From: Gordonia sp. KTR9 | GTDB lineage: Bacteria; Actinomycetota; Actinomycetes; Mycobacteriales; Mycobacteriaceae | Assembly (NCBI RefSeq): GCF_000143885.2 | Contig: NC_018581.1 | Coordinates: 2,728,001 to 2,792,000, forward strand | Direction of reading: 5' to 3' | DNA length: 64,000 nucleotides | Part shown: positions 28,033 to 35,948 of the stretch, piece by piece | Position numbering within the stretch: position 1 is the stretch's first letter | Layout: each line of letters opens with the position of its first letter | Translations under genes and position numbers: made by a program | Notes under the pieces: generated by a model | What the model was told of the DNA's origin: nothing | The model's database searches: none | Seen by the model: the letters and a program-made list of their open reading frames with translations, nothing else

Positions 28033-29493
28033 TCATGCGCTGCCCAGCCCGGTGACGGTCGACGCGACGGCGACGGTCGTCTCACCGTCGGGCCACCGCA
28101 GCCGCACGCCGGGTTCGGAGGTCAGCCGGCCGCAGTCGGCGGTCGTCACCGGGTCAGGCGCGGGGACCGCGGATCGGGCGCCGGCACGGTTGGTGCTGAG
28201 CATGGCGTATCCGGGGAAGCAGGTGAGCCACGCGCCCATCGAGGCATCGTCGGGTCGCGGCACCGCCGTCACATCCAGTTCGGCGCCGGTTCCCGACGCT
28301 TCGGCGAGCATGCCCAGTGTTCCGACGATGCCGGCCATGCTGACGTCCTTGGCCGACGCGGGTCGGACGTTCGCCAGGTGCGACGCCATGGCGCACAGTT
28401 CGTCGCTGCTGCGGGAGCTCGTCGAGTCCCACTGGCGGTCGTGATAACCCGGTCGCCAGGAGCCGCCGAGGTCGGCATGGAGGGTCACGGTGTCGCCGAC
28501 GGCGCCGCCTCCGGCTCGCAGCGGACGATCCGTCGTGCCCAAGGCGGTCACCGACAACGCCGACGGCACGCCGACCTGGGTGTGTCCACCGAGAACGGGT
28601 GTGCGCCACGCCGCCGCGGCCGAGCTGATGCCCCGGATGATGCGGGTCAGGTGTGACGTCGTGGGCGCCCCGACGGCGTCGAGCAGACCGAGTGGTCGAG
28701 CACCCATGGCGCTGAGGTCGTTGATGTTGACGAGCACCGAACACCAACCGGCCCATTCGGGATCGCGTTCGATCATCGACGGGACGATCGCGTCGCAGGC
28801 GGCGATCACATCGGTGCCGGGCAGCGGAACGCCGTCGTCGCCGCGGAATCCGGCGGATCCCAGTCCGCCGGGCATGTCGGCGAACGGCGCGAGCGCCTCG
28901 GCGAGAACCGCTTTCGTCCCGTCGACCGTGCGTTGAACTCGGTCGACCGGGTAGCGCATCTCCCGATGCGACCGCCCTTCGATCTGCGGCCCCGGGCCGT
29001 GATCTTGCCAGCCGAGGCGGACGAACATCGGTGCGTACCGATCCTGGACGGTGGCGTCGAACCGCAGTGCACCGAGCTGCTCGACGTGCGCGCACGCCGC
29101 CCGGACGAGTGCTGCGCCCAGTCCGGCGGTGTGCCCCGCCTCGGCGACGACGAGCCGACTCCCGAACCACCAGCCGATGTCGGCGTGTGCCGAGCCCGCC
29201 CACGGTGTGGGGGCGACCCGCACCCCGCCCGCGATCGTTCCGTCGGGCAGGGTGGCGACGAGGACCGTGGTCCGTGGGTCCTCGTCGGTGTCGTCGAGAT
29301 CGGTGTGCTCGAAAAGTGCCTGGCGCTCGACGAATTCGTGGTGTCGTAGCGCCCGATACGCCGCCAGTTCCCGGGGGCTGTCCGCAACAGTGATGAGGAA
29401 CTCGGACCGGGGAGCCGTTCGCGGCAGTCCGGACAGGATCGACAGTTCGCCCGGCAGTGGAGTCGCTGCCGAAACGCGGGGGATGGACAGCAT
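28033..29493 (-). CDS. MSMEG_0567/sll0787-family GNAT-AIR synthase fusion
   Basis: A 486-residue two-domain protein from ATG 29493. Residues about 20-185 form a GNAT acetyltransferase (ELAAYRALRHHEFVERQALF, VAEAGHTAGLGAALVRAAC). Residues about 195-486 are an AIR synthase-like (PurM/SelD superfamily) domain with ATP-binding motifs (GDDGVPLPGTDVIAACDAIVPSM, VNINDLSAMGARPLGLLDAV, GGHTQVGVPSALSVTALG). In some nit1C clusters these are separate genes, nitE and nitF (known); here they are fused. They are thought to modify the nitrilase-derived product, but the chemistry is unresolved. Confidence 0.9.
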   Translation of the reverse strand: MLSIPRVSAATPLPGELSILSGLPRTAPRSEFLITVADSPRELAAYRALRHHEFVERQALFEHTDLDDTDEDPRTTVLVATLPDGTIAGGVRVAPTPWAGSAHADIGWWFGSRLVVAEAGHTAGLGAALVRAACAHVEQLGALRFDATVQDRYAPMFVRLGWQDHGPGPQIEGRSHREMRYPVDRVQRTVDGTKAVLAEALAPFADMPGGLGSAGFRGDDGVPLPGTDVIAACDAIVPSMIERDPEWAGWCSVLVNINDLSAMGARPLGLLDAVGAPTTSHLTRIIRGISSAAAAWRTPVLGGHTQVGVPSALSVTALGTTDRPLRAGGGAVGDTVTLHADLGGSWRPGYHDRQWDSTSSRSSDELCAMASHLANVRPASAKDVSMAGIVGTLGMLAEASGTGAELDVTAVPRPDDASMGAWLTCFPGYAMLSTNRAGARSAVPAPDPVTTADCGRLTSEPGVRLRWPDGETTVAVASTVTGLGSA

Positions 29494-29494
29494 C

Positions 29495-30550
29495 TCAGCC
29501 TCCGACCGTCGGCAGCACGCTGCACGCACCACACGCCGCGCAACCCGCCCGCTGCTCCGACCCGGACATGCCGATGAAGCACAGGTGACCCGCGACCTCA
29601 CGGCTGATCTTCTCGACGATCGCGGGATCGGGTGCGGGAGCATTGTCGACGTCGACGGCCAGGGTCCCCACGTGACGCCGGAACGGCACGATGAACGGGT
29701 ACACCCCCATATCGGCCAGTTCCTTGGCGCCGGCGATCATCTCGTCGGTGTCCTCGCCAAGACCGACCAGCAGGTAGGTCGACACCTGGTTGCGGCCGAA
29801 CACCCGGACCGCCTCGGCCCAGGCCGCGCGGTACTCCGCCATCGGTACCGTCGACTTGCCGGGCATCCAGCGGCGCCGCACGTCGTCGTCGAGCGATTCG
29901 ACGTGAATCCCGATGGCGTCGGCGCCGGCCTCGCGGAGTTCGGTCAGGACGGCGAGGTCCGCAGGCGGCTCGCATTGGACCTGGATCGGCAGTTCCGGCA
30001 CCGCCTCCTTGATGGCTCGGACGCACCGGGCGAGGTGGCGGGCTCCGCGATCGCGCCCGCCGCTGGTGCCGGTGGTCATGACCATCTGGGTGACGCCGTC
30101 GAGATCGACCGCCGCACGGGCGACTTCGGCGAGCTGCTCGGGCTTCTTCACCGCGATCGTCGAGCCCGACTTCAACGATTCCTCGATCGAGCAGAACCGG
30201 CAGCGCTGATCTTCGGCGTAGCGGATGCAGGTCTGGAGAACAGTCGTGGCCAGCACGTTGCGGCCGTGCAGGCGGGCGATCTTCTCGTAGCTGACGCCCT
30301 CGGCGGTCTGCAGGTCGTAGAACCGCGGACGTCCGATGGCGCTGACCTCGACACCGATGTCGACCCCGTCGTACAACACTCGGTCACCGTCGAAGACGAA
30401 CGGACTCTGCGGGTTCCGCGGAATCGCCGCGTGCAGCCCGTCGACCATCAGGTGACCGTCGTCGCTGGGCCCCGCACCGCCACTGCGCTGCAACGGCGGG
30501 TCACCGCGAATACCGAGCAACGCCAGGTCCACTCGTGTGGATACCGTCAT
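29495..30550 (-). CDS. MSMEG_0568-family radical SAM protein
   Basis: A 351-residue radical SAM enzyme. The cluster-binding Cys motif is CIRYAEDQRCRFCSIEESL, a CX8CX2C variant rather than CX3CX2C, as in the nit1C radical SAM family. The TIM-barrel follows (MVMTTGTSGGRD, IQVQCEPPADL, GADAIGIHVESLDD). The C-terminus has CAACGAC, probably an auxiliary iron-sulfur site. It ends one base before the next start, so coupling is likely, but a 320-bp repeat array separates it from the flavoprotein gene upstream. The substrate is unknown. Confidence 0.92.
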   Translation of the reverse strand: MTVSTRVDLALLGIRGDPPLQRSGGAGPSDDGHLMVDGLHAAIPRNPQSPFVFDGDRVLYDGVDIGVEVSAIGRPRFYDLQTAEGVSYEKIARLHGRNVLATTVLQTCIRYAEDQRCRFCSIEESLKSGSTIAVKKPEQLAEVARAAVDLDGVTQMVMTTGTSGGRDRGARHLARCVRAIKEAVPELPIQVQCEPPADLAVLTELREAGADAIGIHVESLDDDVRRRWMPGKSTVPMAEYRAAWAEAVRVFGRNQVSTYLLVGLGEDTDEMIAGAKELADMGVYPFIVPFRRHVGTLAVDVDNAPAPDPAIVEKISREVAGHLCFIGMSGSEQRAGCAACGACSVLPTVGG

Positions 30551-30567
30551 GGGTACTCTCTTTCTCT

Positions 30568-30839
30568 GCTCCCTGAGGTGTGAGGAGCGCTAGCGACGAG
30601 CCTCGAAGGGTCTGGTGAGCTACCTCGCGACTCGACCCACCGCTCCCTGAGGTGCGAGGAGCGCTAGCGACGCCCCCACCGCTCCCTGATGTGCGAGGAG
30701 CGCTAGCGACGAGCCACGAAGGGTCTGGCAAGCTACCTCGCGACTCGACCCACCGCTCCCTGAGGTGCGAGGAGCGCTAGCGACGCCCCCCATTGCTCCC
30801 TGAGGTGCGAGGAGCGTTAGCGACGAGCCACGAAGGGTC
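30568..30839. repeat. Five family A repeats in a 113-bp higher-order array inside the nit1C operon
   Basis: Copies start near 30568, 30642, 30681, 30754 and 30795. They alternate between a long form ending CGAGCCACGAAGGGTC and a short form ending CGACGCCCCC, so the pair repeats with a 113-114 bp period. The array fills the gap 30551-30870 between the radical SAM and flavoprotein genes, which otherwise holds no gene. Confidence 0.88.
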
Positions 30840-30870
30840 CCGTGAACCCCCGCGACAATCTGAACCAAAA

Positions 30871-32142
30871 TCACTGCGCAGCAGCCAGATACGGCTGCCC
30901 ACTCCGTACCGCCTCGACAACGTGCTCCGCCACATACCGCGCGTCGCGATCGATACCGAGGAACCGTCCGGACCCCCAGGTGTGCATCCACGGCAACCCG
31001 ACGAAGCTGAGTCCGGGAACCTCCGTGATCCCGCGGGTCTGCATGGGCCGACCGCCGCCGTCGAAGGCGCTGGCCTCGATCCACCGGTAGTCGGGCCGGT
31101 AGCCGATCGCCCAGATTATGGACGTGACGCCCTCGGCGGCGAGGTCGAGCTCGGACGGATCGACGTCCGGAACCCATACCGGTTCGTACCGAGAACCCTT
31201 GGGCGCGTCGATGCCGTGCTTGTCGATGTGACGGTCGATGTCGCCGCAGATCGAGTTGTACACGGCGTCGGCGCGGTCGAGGGCAGCGGTCAGGGTCGGC
31301 GCGAACCGCAGCGTCGAGTCCTTGCCGTCGGTGAGGACGCCGTAGAGCTTCATGCCCTCGACGGCGAATCGTCGTAGGTCGATGTCGCGGCCTCCATCGC
31401 GTCCGGTGACGTAGTGGTTGGTCTTCTCCTGTGCGGCCCGTCCGCCCGGGTACTCCTGGGTCGGGGTGTCGTAGAGGCCCATGTCCGACAGCCATGTCAT
31501 GCAGTCGCGGCCGCGGTAGAAGCGCGCGACCCGCGGCGCATTTCCGATCGCGAGGTGCACCTGCCGGCCGGCGAGGTGCAGGTCTTCGGCGATCTGCGTG
31601 CCCGACTGTCCCGATCCGACGACCAGCACAGCACCGTCGGGGAGTTGCTCGGGATTGAAGTACTCCTCGGAGTGCACCTGGTGCACTGCCAGATCCAGCG
31701 ACGGCGCGAACGGCGGCACCACCGGCAGCGGGTATCCACCCGTCGCGATCACGGCCTGGTCGCAGGTGATCGAATGGATCCCGTCGGGGCCGTCGAGTGT
31801 CAGCTCGAACCGATCACCGGACAACCGCTGCAGCCGAGTGACTTTCGTGTGCTCGACGAGCGGTGGTTCGAACGTCTGCAACCACCCGTGCAGCCACTCC
31901 ACGACCTCGTCGCGGGTCATGAACCCGTCCGGTTCCGGACCGTCGTAGGTGTAACCGGGGAGTTTGCAATGCCAATTGGGAGTCACGAGGGTGAAGTTGT
32001 CCCAGCGCTTGTCGGCCCACGCATGCACTGCGGTATCGGCTTCGACGACCAGATGCTCGACGCCGGCCTGTCCGAGGTACCAGCTGACCGAGAGCCCGGC
32101 CTGTCCGCCGCCGATGACCACGACCGGCACGTGTGCGTTCAT
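30871..32142 (-). CDS. MSMEG_0569-family flavin-dependent oxidoreductase
   Basis: A 423-residue monooxygenase-like flavoprotein: FAD motif VVVIGGGQAGLSVSWYLG at the N-terminus, VEADTAVHAWADKRWDNFTLVTPNW, a second Rossmann motif VLVVGSGQSGTQIAEDL (NAD(P)H) near residue 170, and ATGGYPLPVVPP. This is the architecture of Baeyer-Villiger/flavin-containing monooxygenase-type enzymes and of the nit1C flavoprotein. The start overlaps the stop of the MSMEG_0570 homologue. It is likely to oxidise a pathway intermediate; no substrate is established. Confidence 0.92.
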   Translation of the reverse strand: MNAHVPVVVIGGGQAGLSVSWYLGQAGVEHLVVEADTAVHAWADKRWDNFTLVTPNWHCKLPGYTYDGPEPDGFMTRDEVVEWLHGWLQTFEPPLVEHTKVTRLQRLSGDRFELTLDGPDGIHSITCDQAVIATGGYPLPVVPPFAPSLDLAVHQVHSEEYFNPEQLPDGAVLVVGSGQSGTQIAEDLHLAGRQVHLAIGNAPRVARFYRGRDCMTWLSDMGLYDTPTQEYPGGRAAQEKTNHYVTGRDGGRDIDLRRFAVEGMKLYGVLTDGKDSTLRFAPTLTAALDRADAVYNSICGDIDRHIDKHGIDAPKGSRYEPVWVPDVDPSELDLAAEGVTSIIWAIGYRPDYRWIEASAFDGGGRPMQTRGITEVPGLSFVGLPWMHTWGSGRFLGIDRDARYVAEHVVEAVRSGQPYLAAAQ

Positions 32143-32609
32143 AACTGCTCCTCAGTGTTGGCTGGGCCGGGTATCCCGCTGGTTGAGCCGGGCCGGAGCG
32201 AAGCGACGCTCGCGTCCCCTCCGCTGGTTGAGCCGGGCCGGAGCGAAGCGACGCCCGCGTCCCCTCCGCTGGTTGAGCCGGGCCGGAGCGAAGCGACGCC
32301 CCGAGTCGAAGCCACCTCCGCACCCGGCAACGGCGGGTACATCGAGACCACCTCGACCTCTGCCGAATCGGGGTGCCGGGCGGCGTCGACGGCGATCTCC
32401 TCGGCCGACGCCGCCGCGGACGTGCACGCGAAGCCGTACTTGGCGCGGACCCGTGCGCTGGCCTCGTCGAGTGCGGTGGTGGCACGGGACCGGAAGTCGT
32501 CGACGCGGTAGGTACCTGGCGCGAGATGGTCGTGCAGCACGAGGCTGGGGGAGTAGTACTGGCGGAACAGTCCGTCGGGCCAGCGCACCTGGACGGTCAT
32601 CTCAGGCAT
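32139..32609 (-). CDS. MSMEG_0570-family protein with repeat-derived C-terminus
   Basis: A 156-residue protein. The first about 100 residues (MPEMTVQVRWPDGLFRQYYS to VVSMYPPLPG) match the small MSMEG_0570 nitrogen-starvation-response family of nit1C clusters. The family is usually about 95-100 residues. The remaining about 50 residues are three in-frame 15-residue units (VASLRPGSTSGGDAG) encoded by 45-bp repeats, then GPANTEEQL. The repeat thus extended the protein without breaking coupling to the next gene (4-bp overlap). ATG 32609 or 32600 could be the start. Confidence 0.88.
   Translation of the reverse strand: MPEMTVQVRWPDGLFRQYYSPSLVLHDHLAPGTYRVDDFRSRATTALDEASARVRAKYGFACTSAAASAEEIAVDAARHPDSAEVEVVSMYPPLPGAEVASTRGVASLRPGSTSGGDAGVASLRPGSTSGGDASVASLRPGSTSGIPGPANTEEQL
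32177..32311. repeat. Three tandem 45-bp family B repeats inside a coding sequence
   Basis: Units starting CGCTGGTTGAGCCGGGCC begin at 32177, 32222 and 32267 and share GGAGCGAAGCGACG. The exact 45-bp period keeps the reading frame of the MSMEG_0570 homologue on the minus strand. Confidence 0.9.
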
Positions 32610-33513
32610 GAGCGAGGTCCCGCCAGGCGAAATCGGCGCCGGCGTCGGAATCGCTGTCGGTTTCGACGAGCATGCCGTACACCTCGGGCCGGCGGTCCCG
32701 CAGATGGAACATCCCGGCACGCATGGCGGTGAAGCTCTCCGCGATGTCCACCTCGGCGACGGCCAGTCCGCTCCCGAGAAGCGTTGTGTCGAGGATGTTT
32801 CCGCCCGGGTCGACGATCTTGGCGTTGCCGACGTAGCGCAGCGACCCGAACGTCCCGCTTTGATTAGAAGCCACCCAGAACACCTGGTTCTCCAGGGCCC
32901 GCGCGGTGTCGAAGAGGTTGAACCGGTAGGTCCACCGATCGTCTTGGAGGTTCTCGGCGGTCGCGGTGCGCGCGGCCGGCCATGCGGACAGGCTGGCGAT
33001 GATCTCGGCACCCTTGAGCGCCATGATCCGGGCAGCCTCGGGAAAGGCCTTGTCGTAACAGATTTGGAGACCGATACGTCCGACCGGGGTGTCGAAGACG
33101 CCGTATCCGTCGCCCGACGAGTACGACATGTTCTCGCCGAGCGGCTGGTGCACCTTGCGGTAGCTGCCGTAGATGTGGTTCCCGTCGAGGACGGCGGCTG
33201 CGTTGTAGCGGGTCTCGCCGTCCTCGCCGAGTTCGCAGAATCCGATCGCCACCACCAGATCGCCGACGATGGACTGCACCCGAGCGATCTCGGGTCCGTC
33301 GAGGGAGATCGCCGGCGGCAACGACCGGGCACTGTTCTTCCGGGTGTCGCCGTGGTTGCCCAGCGACGACAGGTATCCGCCGATCGCCGCTTCCGGGAAC
33401 ACCAGGAAGTCGACTCCCCGCGTTCGTGCTTCGCCGACGTACTGTTCGATCGTCGCGTAGTTCTGCTCGAGGTCGCGGGTGAAGTTCGCCGCGACGGTTC
33501 CGATGGTGGTCAT
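32602..33513 (-). CDS. Nit6803-like nitrilase of the nit1C cluster
   Basis: A 303-residue nitrilase from ATG 33513 with an intact triad: E41 (VFPEAAIGGY), K120 (SYRKVHQPLGE) and C152 (LQICYDKAFPE). It belongs to the branch-1 nitrilases of Nit6803 type that occur in nit1C clusters; in Pseudomonas the cluster is required for growth on cyanide (known). The enzyme hydrolyses a nitrile to acid plus ammonia. It overlaps the MSMEG_0570 homologue by 8 bp and lies 13 bp after the MSMEG_0572 homologue. The natural nitrile substrate is not evident. Confidence 0.93.
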   Translation of the reverse strand: MTTIGTVAANFTRDLEQNYATIEQYVGEARTRGVDFLVFPEAAIGGYLSSLGNHGDTRKNSARSLPPAISLDGPEIARVQSIVGDLVVAIGFCELGEDGETRYNAAAVLDGNHIYGSYRKVHQPLGENMSYSSGDGYGVFDTPVGRIGLQICYDKAFPEAARIMALKGAEIIASLSAWPAARTATAENLQDDRWTYRFNLFDTARALENQVFWVASNQSGTFGSLRYVGNAKIVDPGGNILDTTLLGSGLAVAEVDIAESFTAMRAGMFHLRDRRPEVYGMLVETDSDSDAGADFAWRDLAHA

Positions 33514-33526
33514 GTGTTTCGGATCC

Positions 33527-34051
33527 TCAGACCATGTAGGTGGAGTTGATGATTGCGCCCTTCCGGGCGTAGTGGATGAGCGCGTCCTGCACGTCGAGCG
33601 GGTGTGCCGGGATGACACCTTCGATCAGGTCCTCCTCGCGTCCGCCGTGCAGTGCGAGGCCGAAGCGACAGCAGAACACGGTGCCGCCCTCGGAGATGAA
33701 GGTCTCCAGCGAGTTGTTGATGTTCTGCTCGCCGGGGAACCCTGAGTCGCCGGTAGTCGGGAATCCGCGTGTGGCAAGGCAATTGATGGCGCCCGGACCG
33801 TAGAAGTACATGGCCGACTCGAAGCCCTTGCGAAGTGCGCGTGTGGCCTGCAGGACTGCGACGAAGGACACCGACGACTCGTGTGCGATGCCGTGCACGA
33901 GGGTGAAGTAGGACTCACCGTTCTCGGCCTGATAGTCCGGGAAGATCTTCGTACCGCCATAGATGCTCGAGCCCTTGGGAAGTGAGGGGTGCGGGATCTC
34001 CGCCAGCGACGCGGCGATGTTCTCGGTGATGGTTTCGTCGAAAGAGGGCAC
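33527..34051 (-). CDS. MSMEG_0572/Sll0783-family nitrogen starvation protein
   Basis: A 174-residue protein of the DsrE-like Sll0783 family that heads nit1C clusters. The GTG at 34051 is preceded by AGGAG with five-base spacing, a better start than the upstream ATG at 34135. Motifs include LPKGSSIYGGTKIFPDYQAE, FYGPGAINCLATRGFP and GTVFCCRFGLALHG, whose Cys residues may be functional. It is the first gene of the minus-strand cluster, with the promoter region expected in 34052-34310. Its biochemical role is not known. Confidence 0.9.
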   Translation of the reverse strand: MPSFDETITENIAASLAEIPHPSLPKGSSIYGGTKIFPDYQAENGESYFTLVHGIAHESSVSFVAVLQATRALRKGFESAMYFYGPGAINCLATRGFPTTGDSGFPGEQNINNSLETFISEGGTVFCCRFGLALHGGREEDLIEGVIPAHPLDVQDALIHYARKGAIINSTYMV

Positions 34052-34214
34052 AAGAACTCCTGGGATGGCGAGACGGTGTCTGCAAGTGTTCGGCCGCATG
34101 GCGGCTCGACGTGCGAAGGTGGGATCGGGCATCATTGCCCGGAGTGGTTCGACCGGAGATCCGGTCTGATCGAGTAGCGATTGTTTGCTACGACACTCAG
34201 TTCACTCGCCACCG

Positions 34215-34230
34215 ATTACCGAATGGTTTC
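34215..34230 (-). promoter_or_regulatory. Possible GlnR-like site upstream of the nit1C cluster
   Basis: On the minus strand GAAAC (34230-34226) is followed after six bases by GTAAT (34219-34215), resembling the two half-sites of the actinobacterial nitrogen regulator GlnR (GTNAC and GAAAC, 11-bp period), although in the reverse order. It lies about 165 bp upstream of the first gene. This is one weak match. Confidence 0.25.
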
Positions 34231-34310
34231 CGGCGGAATAAAGAAACCGCAGAATCGTGTAACACGACCCTGGTCGGTCGACCGACACGCACGGCCCCGG
34301 CCGAGCAGAC

Positions 34311-34362
34311 AAAAATGTCCGACGAACCGGTCGGGTCGGGGGTCTGACCGGTTCGTCGGACA
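34311..34362 (-). terminator. Intrinsic terminator for minus-strand transcription, no gene attached
   Basis: A perfect 17-bp stem (34316-34332 with 34346-34362, starting TGTCCGACGAACCGGTC) has a 13-base loop and, on the minus strand, is followed directly by TTTTT (34315-34311). No minus-strand gene ends here; the next sequence in that direction is repeats and an IS element. Confidence 0.8.
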
Positions 34363-34443
34363 TACACAGTGTATCCCTCGTGCCCCAGCACGGTCCATCG
34401 AGGTATCCGCAATTCTGTGACCTGTTGGATTGCAGATCCTTCA

Positions 34444-34560
34444 TCGCCTCTTGCTCGCTGAGATGCGAGGAACCACCTCTTGCTCCCTGAGGGGCGAGCA
34501 CCACCATGTGCTCCCTAAGGTGCAAGCAACCACCATTTGCTCCCTTCAGTGTCAGGGTTG
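34444..34560. repeat. Degenerate tandem family A repeats left of the IS element
   Basis: Short diverged copies of the family A head (TTGCTCGCTGAGATGCGAGG, TTGCTCCCTGAGGGGCGAGC, GTGCTCCCTAAGGTGCAAGC) recur about every 35 bp, separated by ACCACC. A last head TTTGCTCCCT stops at about 34548, where the IS element begins. No gene is seen in 34363-34548. Confidence 0.75.
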
Positions 34561-35840
34561 TGGAGCCACGTGAGTGGTGATTGGGTTTCGTCCACCGGGT
34601 GTTTGGCTCTCTTGCTCCCTGCCACCCCTGCTGGGTTGGTGTTGCCTCATCGTGCCGACATCTGGTGTGACGGACCGGCCGGCGTGACTTGATAGGAGCG
34701 TGGCAGCGCCCCTCCACTGAAGTATGTCCACCGACCGGCCCGACTGTCCGCCCACCCTGTGACAGGAAGGCAAGCTCCATGATCGTCATCGGTGCTGATG
34801 TTCACAAGCGCTCCCACACCTTTGTCGCCGTCGATGACGTCGGCCGCAAACTCGGATCCACGGTCGTACCCACAACGACCGCCGGTCATCACACAGCACT
34901 GCGCTGGGCCCACGATAGGTTCGGTCACGAACTGCTCTGGGCCATCGAAGACTGCCGCAACATGTCCGCCCGCCTCGAACGCGACCTACTCGGCGCAAAG
35001 CAGAAGGTCGTGCGGGTCACCCCGCGGTTGATGGCCGAACACCGCCGCACCGGGCGTGAACGCGGTAAGTCCGATCCCATCGACGCGTTGGCTGTGGCGC
35101 GGGCCGCCGCCCGTGAACCTGATCTGCCGGTGGCCTCCCACGATGACGTGTCGTATGAGGCCAAAGCGCTGGTGGACTATCGGGAAACCCTTGTGCGGGA
35201 CCGCACGTCGAAGATCAACCGGGTGTTGTGGCGGGTGCATCAACTCGACCCCGAATACCACATGCCTCGGGGCGGGTTGACGCTGAACAAACACCAGAAC
35301 AACCTCGCGGCGTGGCTGATCGACCGCCCCGGGATCGATGCCCGACTGGCCCGCCACGAGGTCGCCGCGATCATCGCATTGACCGCTGAGATCAAACAGG
35401 TCACCCGCGAGATCACCACCCTGGCGCGCGACGCAGTGCCGACGTTGATGACGATGCCCGGTTGCGCGGAACTGACCGCGGCGAAACTACTCGGCGAATC
35501 CGCCGGCATCACCCGCTTCGGCACCGAGGCGCATTTCGCCCGGCACGCCGGAGTCGCACCCGTGCCGGTGTGGTCAGCCAACCCCGGCCGCCACCGCCTC
35601 ACCCGCTCAGGGAACAGACAACTCAACGCCGCCCTGCACCGCATCGCTTTGACCCAAGCCCGCATGCCCGAGTCCCTCGGCCACACCTACTACCAACGCA
35701 AACGCGACGAAGGCAAACCAAACGCGAAGCCATGCGCTGCCTCAAACGACGCCTGGCCCGCGTCGTCTACAACAACCTCACCCTCGACCACCACAACCGC
35801 ACAACCCCACAACAAGACGCCGCTTGACATAGGAGCTATG
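34549..35840 (+). mobile_element. IS110-family insertion sequence inserted in a family A repeat
   Basis: The element carries an IS110 transposase with about 230 bp of non-coding left end and a short right end (TTGACATAGGAGC after the stop). The left flank ends TTTGCTCCCT and the right flank starts GAGGTGCGAGGAGCGCAAGC; joining them restores a family A repeat. This places the ends near 34549 and 35840, to within a few bases. There are no terminal inverted repeats, as expected for IS110. The left end is where IS110-group bridge RNAs are encoded. Confidence 0.75.
34779..35827 (+). pseudogene. IS110-family transposase with a frameshift near the C-terminus
   Basis: ATG 34779 follows AGGAAGG. The N-terminal RuvC-like DEDD domain begins VIGADVHKRSHTFVAVDD and includes WAIEDCRNM and DPIDALAVARAAA. 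The C-terminal transposase-20 domain has MPGCAELTAAKLLGE and HAGVAPVPVWSANPGRHRLTRSGNRQLNAALHRIAL. At 35715-35718 one A appears lost: the frame shifts and the expected tail REAMRCLKRRLARVVYNNL is found in another frame ending at 35827. Read without correction, the frame misses its stop and runs on into the ZIP gene. It may be a real inactivating change, a sequencing error or, less likely, programmed slippage. Confidence 0.85.
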
Positions 35841-35880
35841 AGGTGCGAGGAGCGCAAGCGACGAGCCACGAAGGGTCCAC
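35838..35880. repeat. Right half of the family A repeat split by the IS
   Basis: The copy ATGAGGTGCGAGGAGCGCAA runs to CGAGCCACGAAGGGTCC at 35880 but lacks the CTCCCT head, which is found on the other side of the IS at about 34542-34548. Confidence 0.8.
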
Positions 35881-35948
35881 GCAACCAACGGTCACCACCC
35901 CGCGTGCCGCACTCGCCATCGACCGCGCCACGAGGCAACCTTGTCCTC

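Noticed and set aside
30568..30839. CRISPR array
   Set aside because: The repeats are regularly spaced, but the spacers are themselves repeated, the units are directly related to the genome-dispersed family A, and no cas gene is present.
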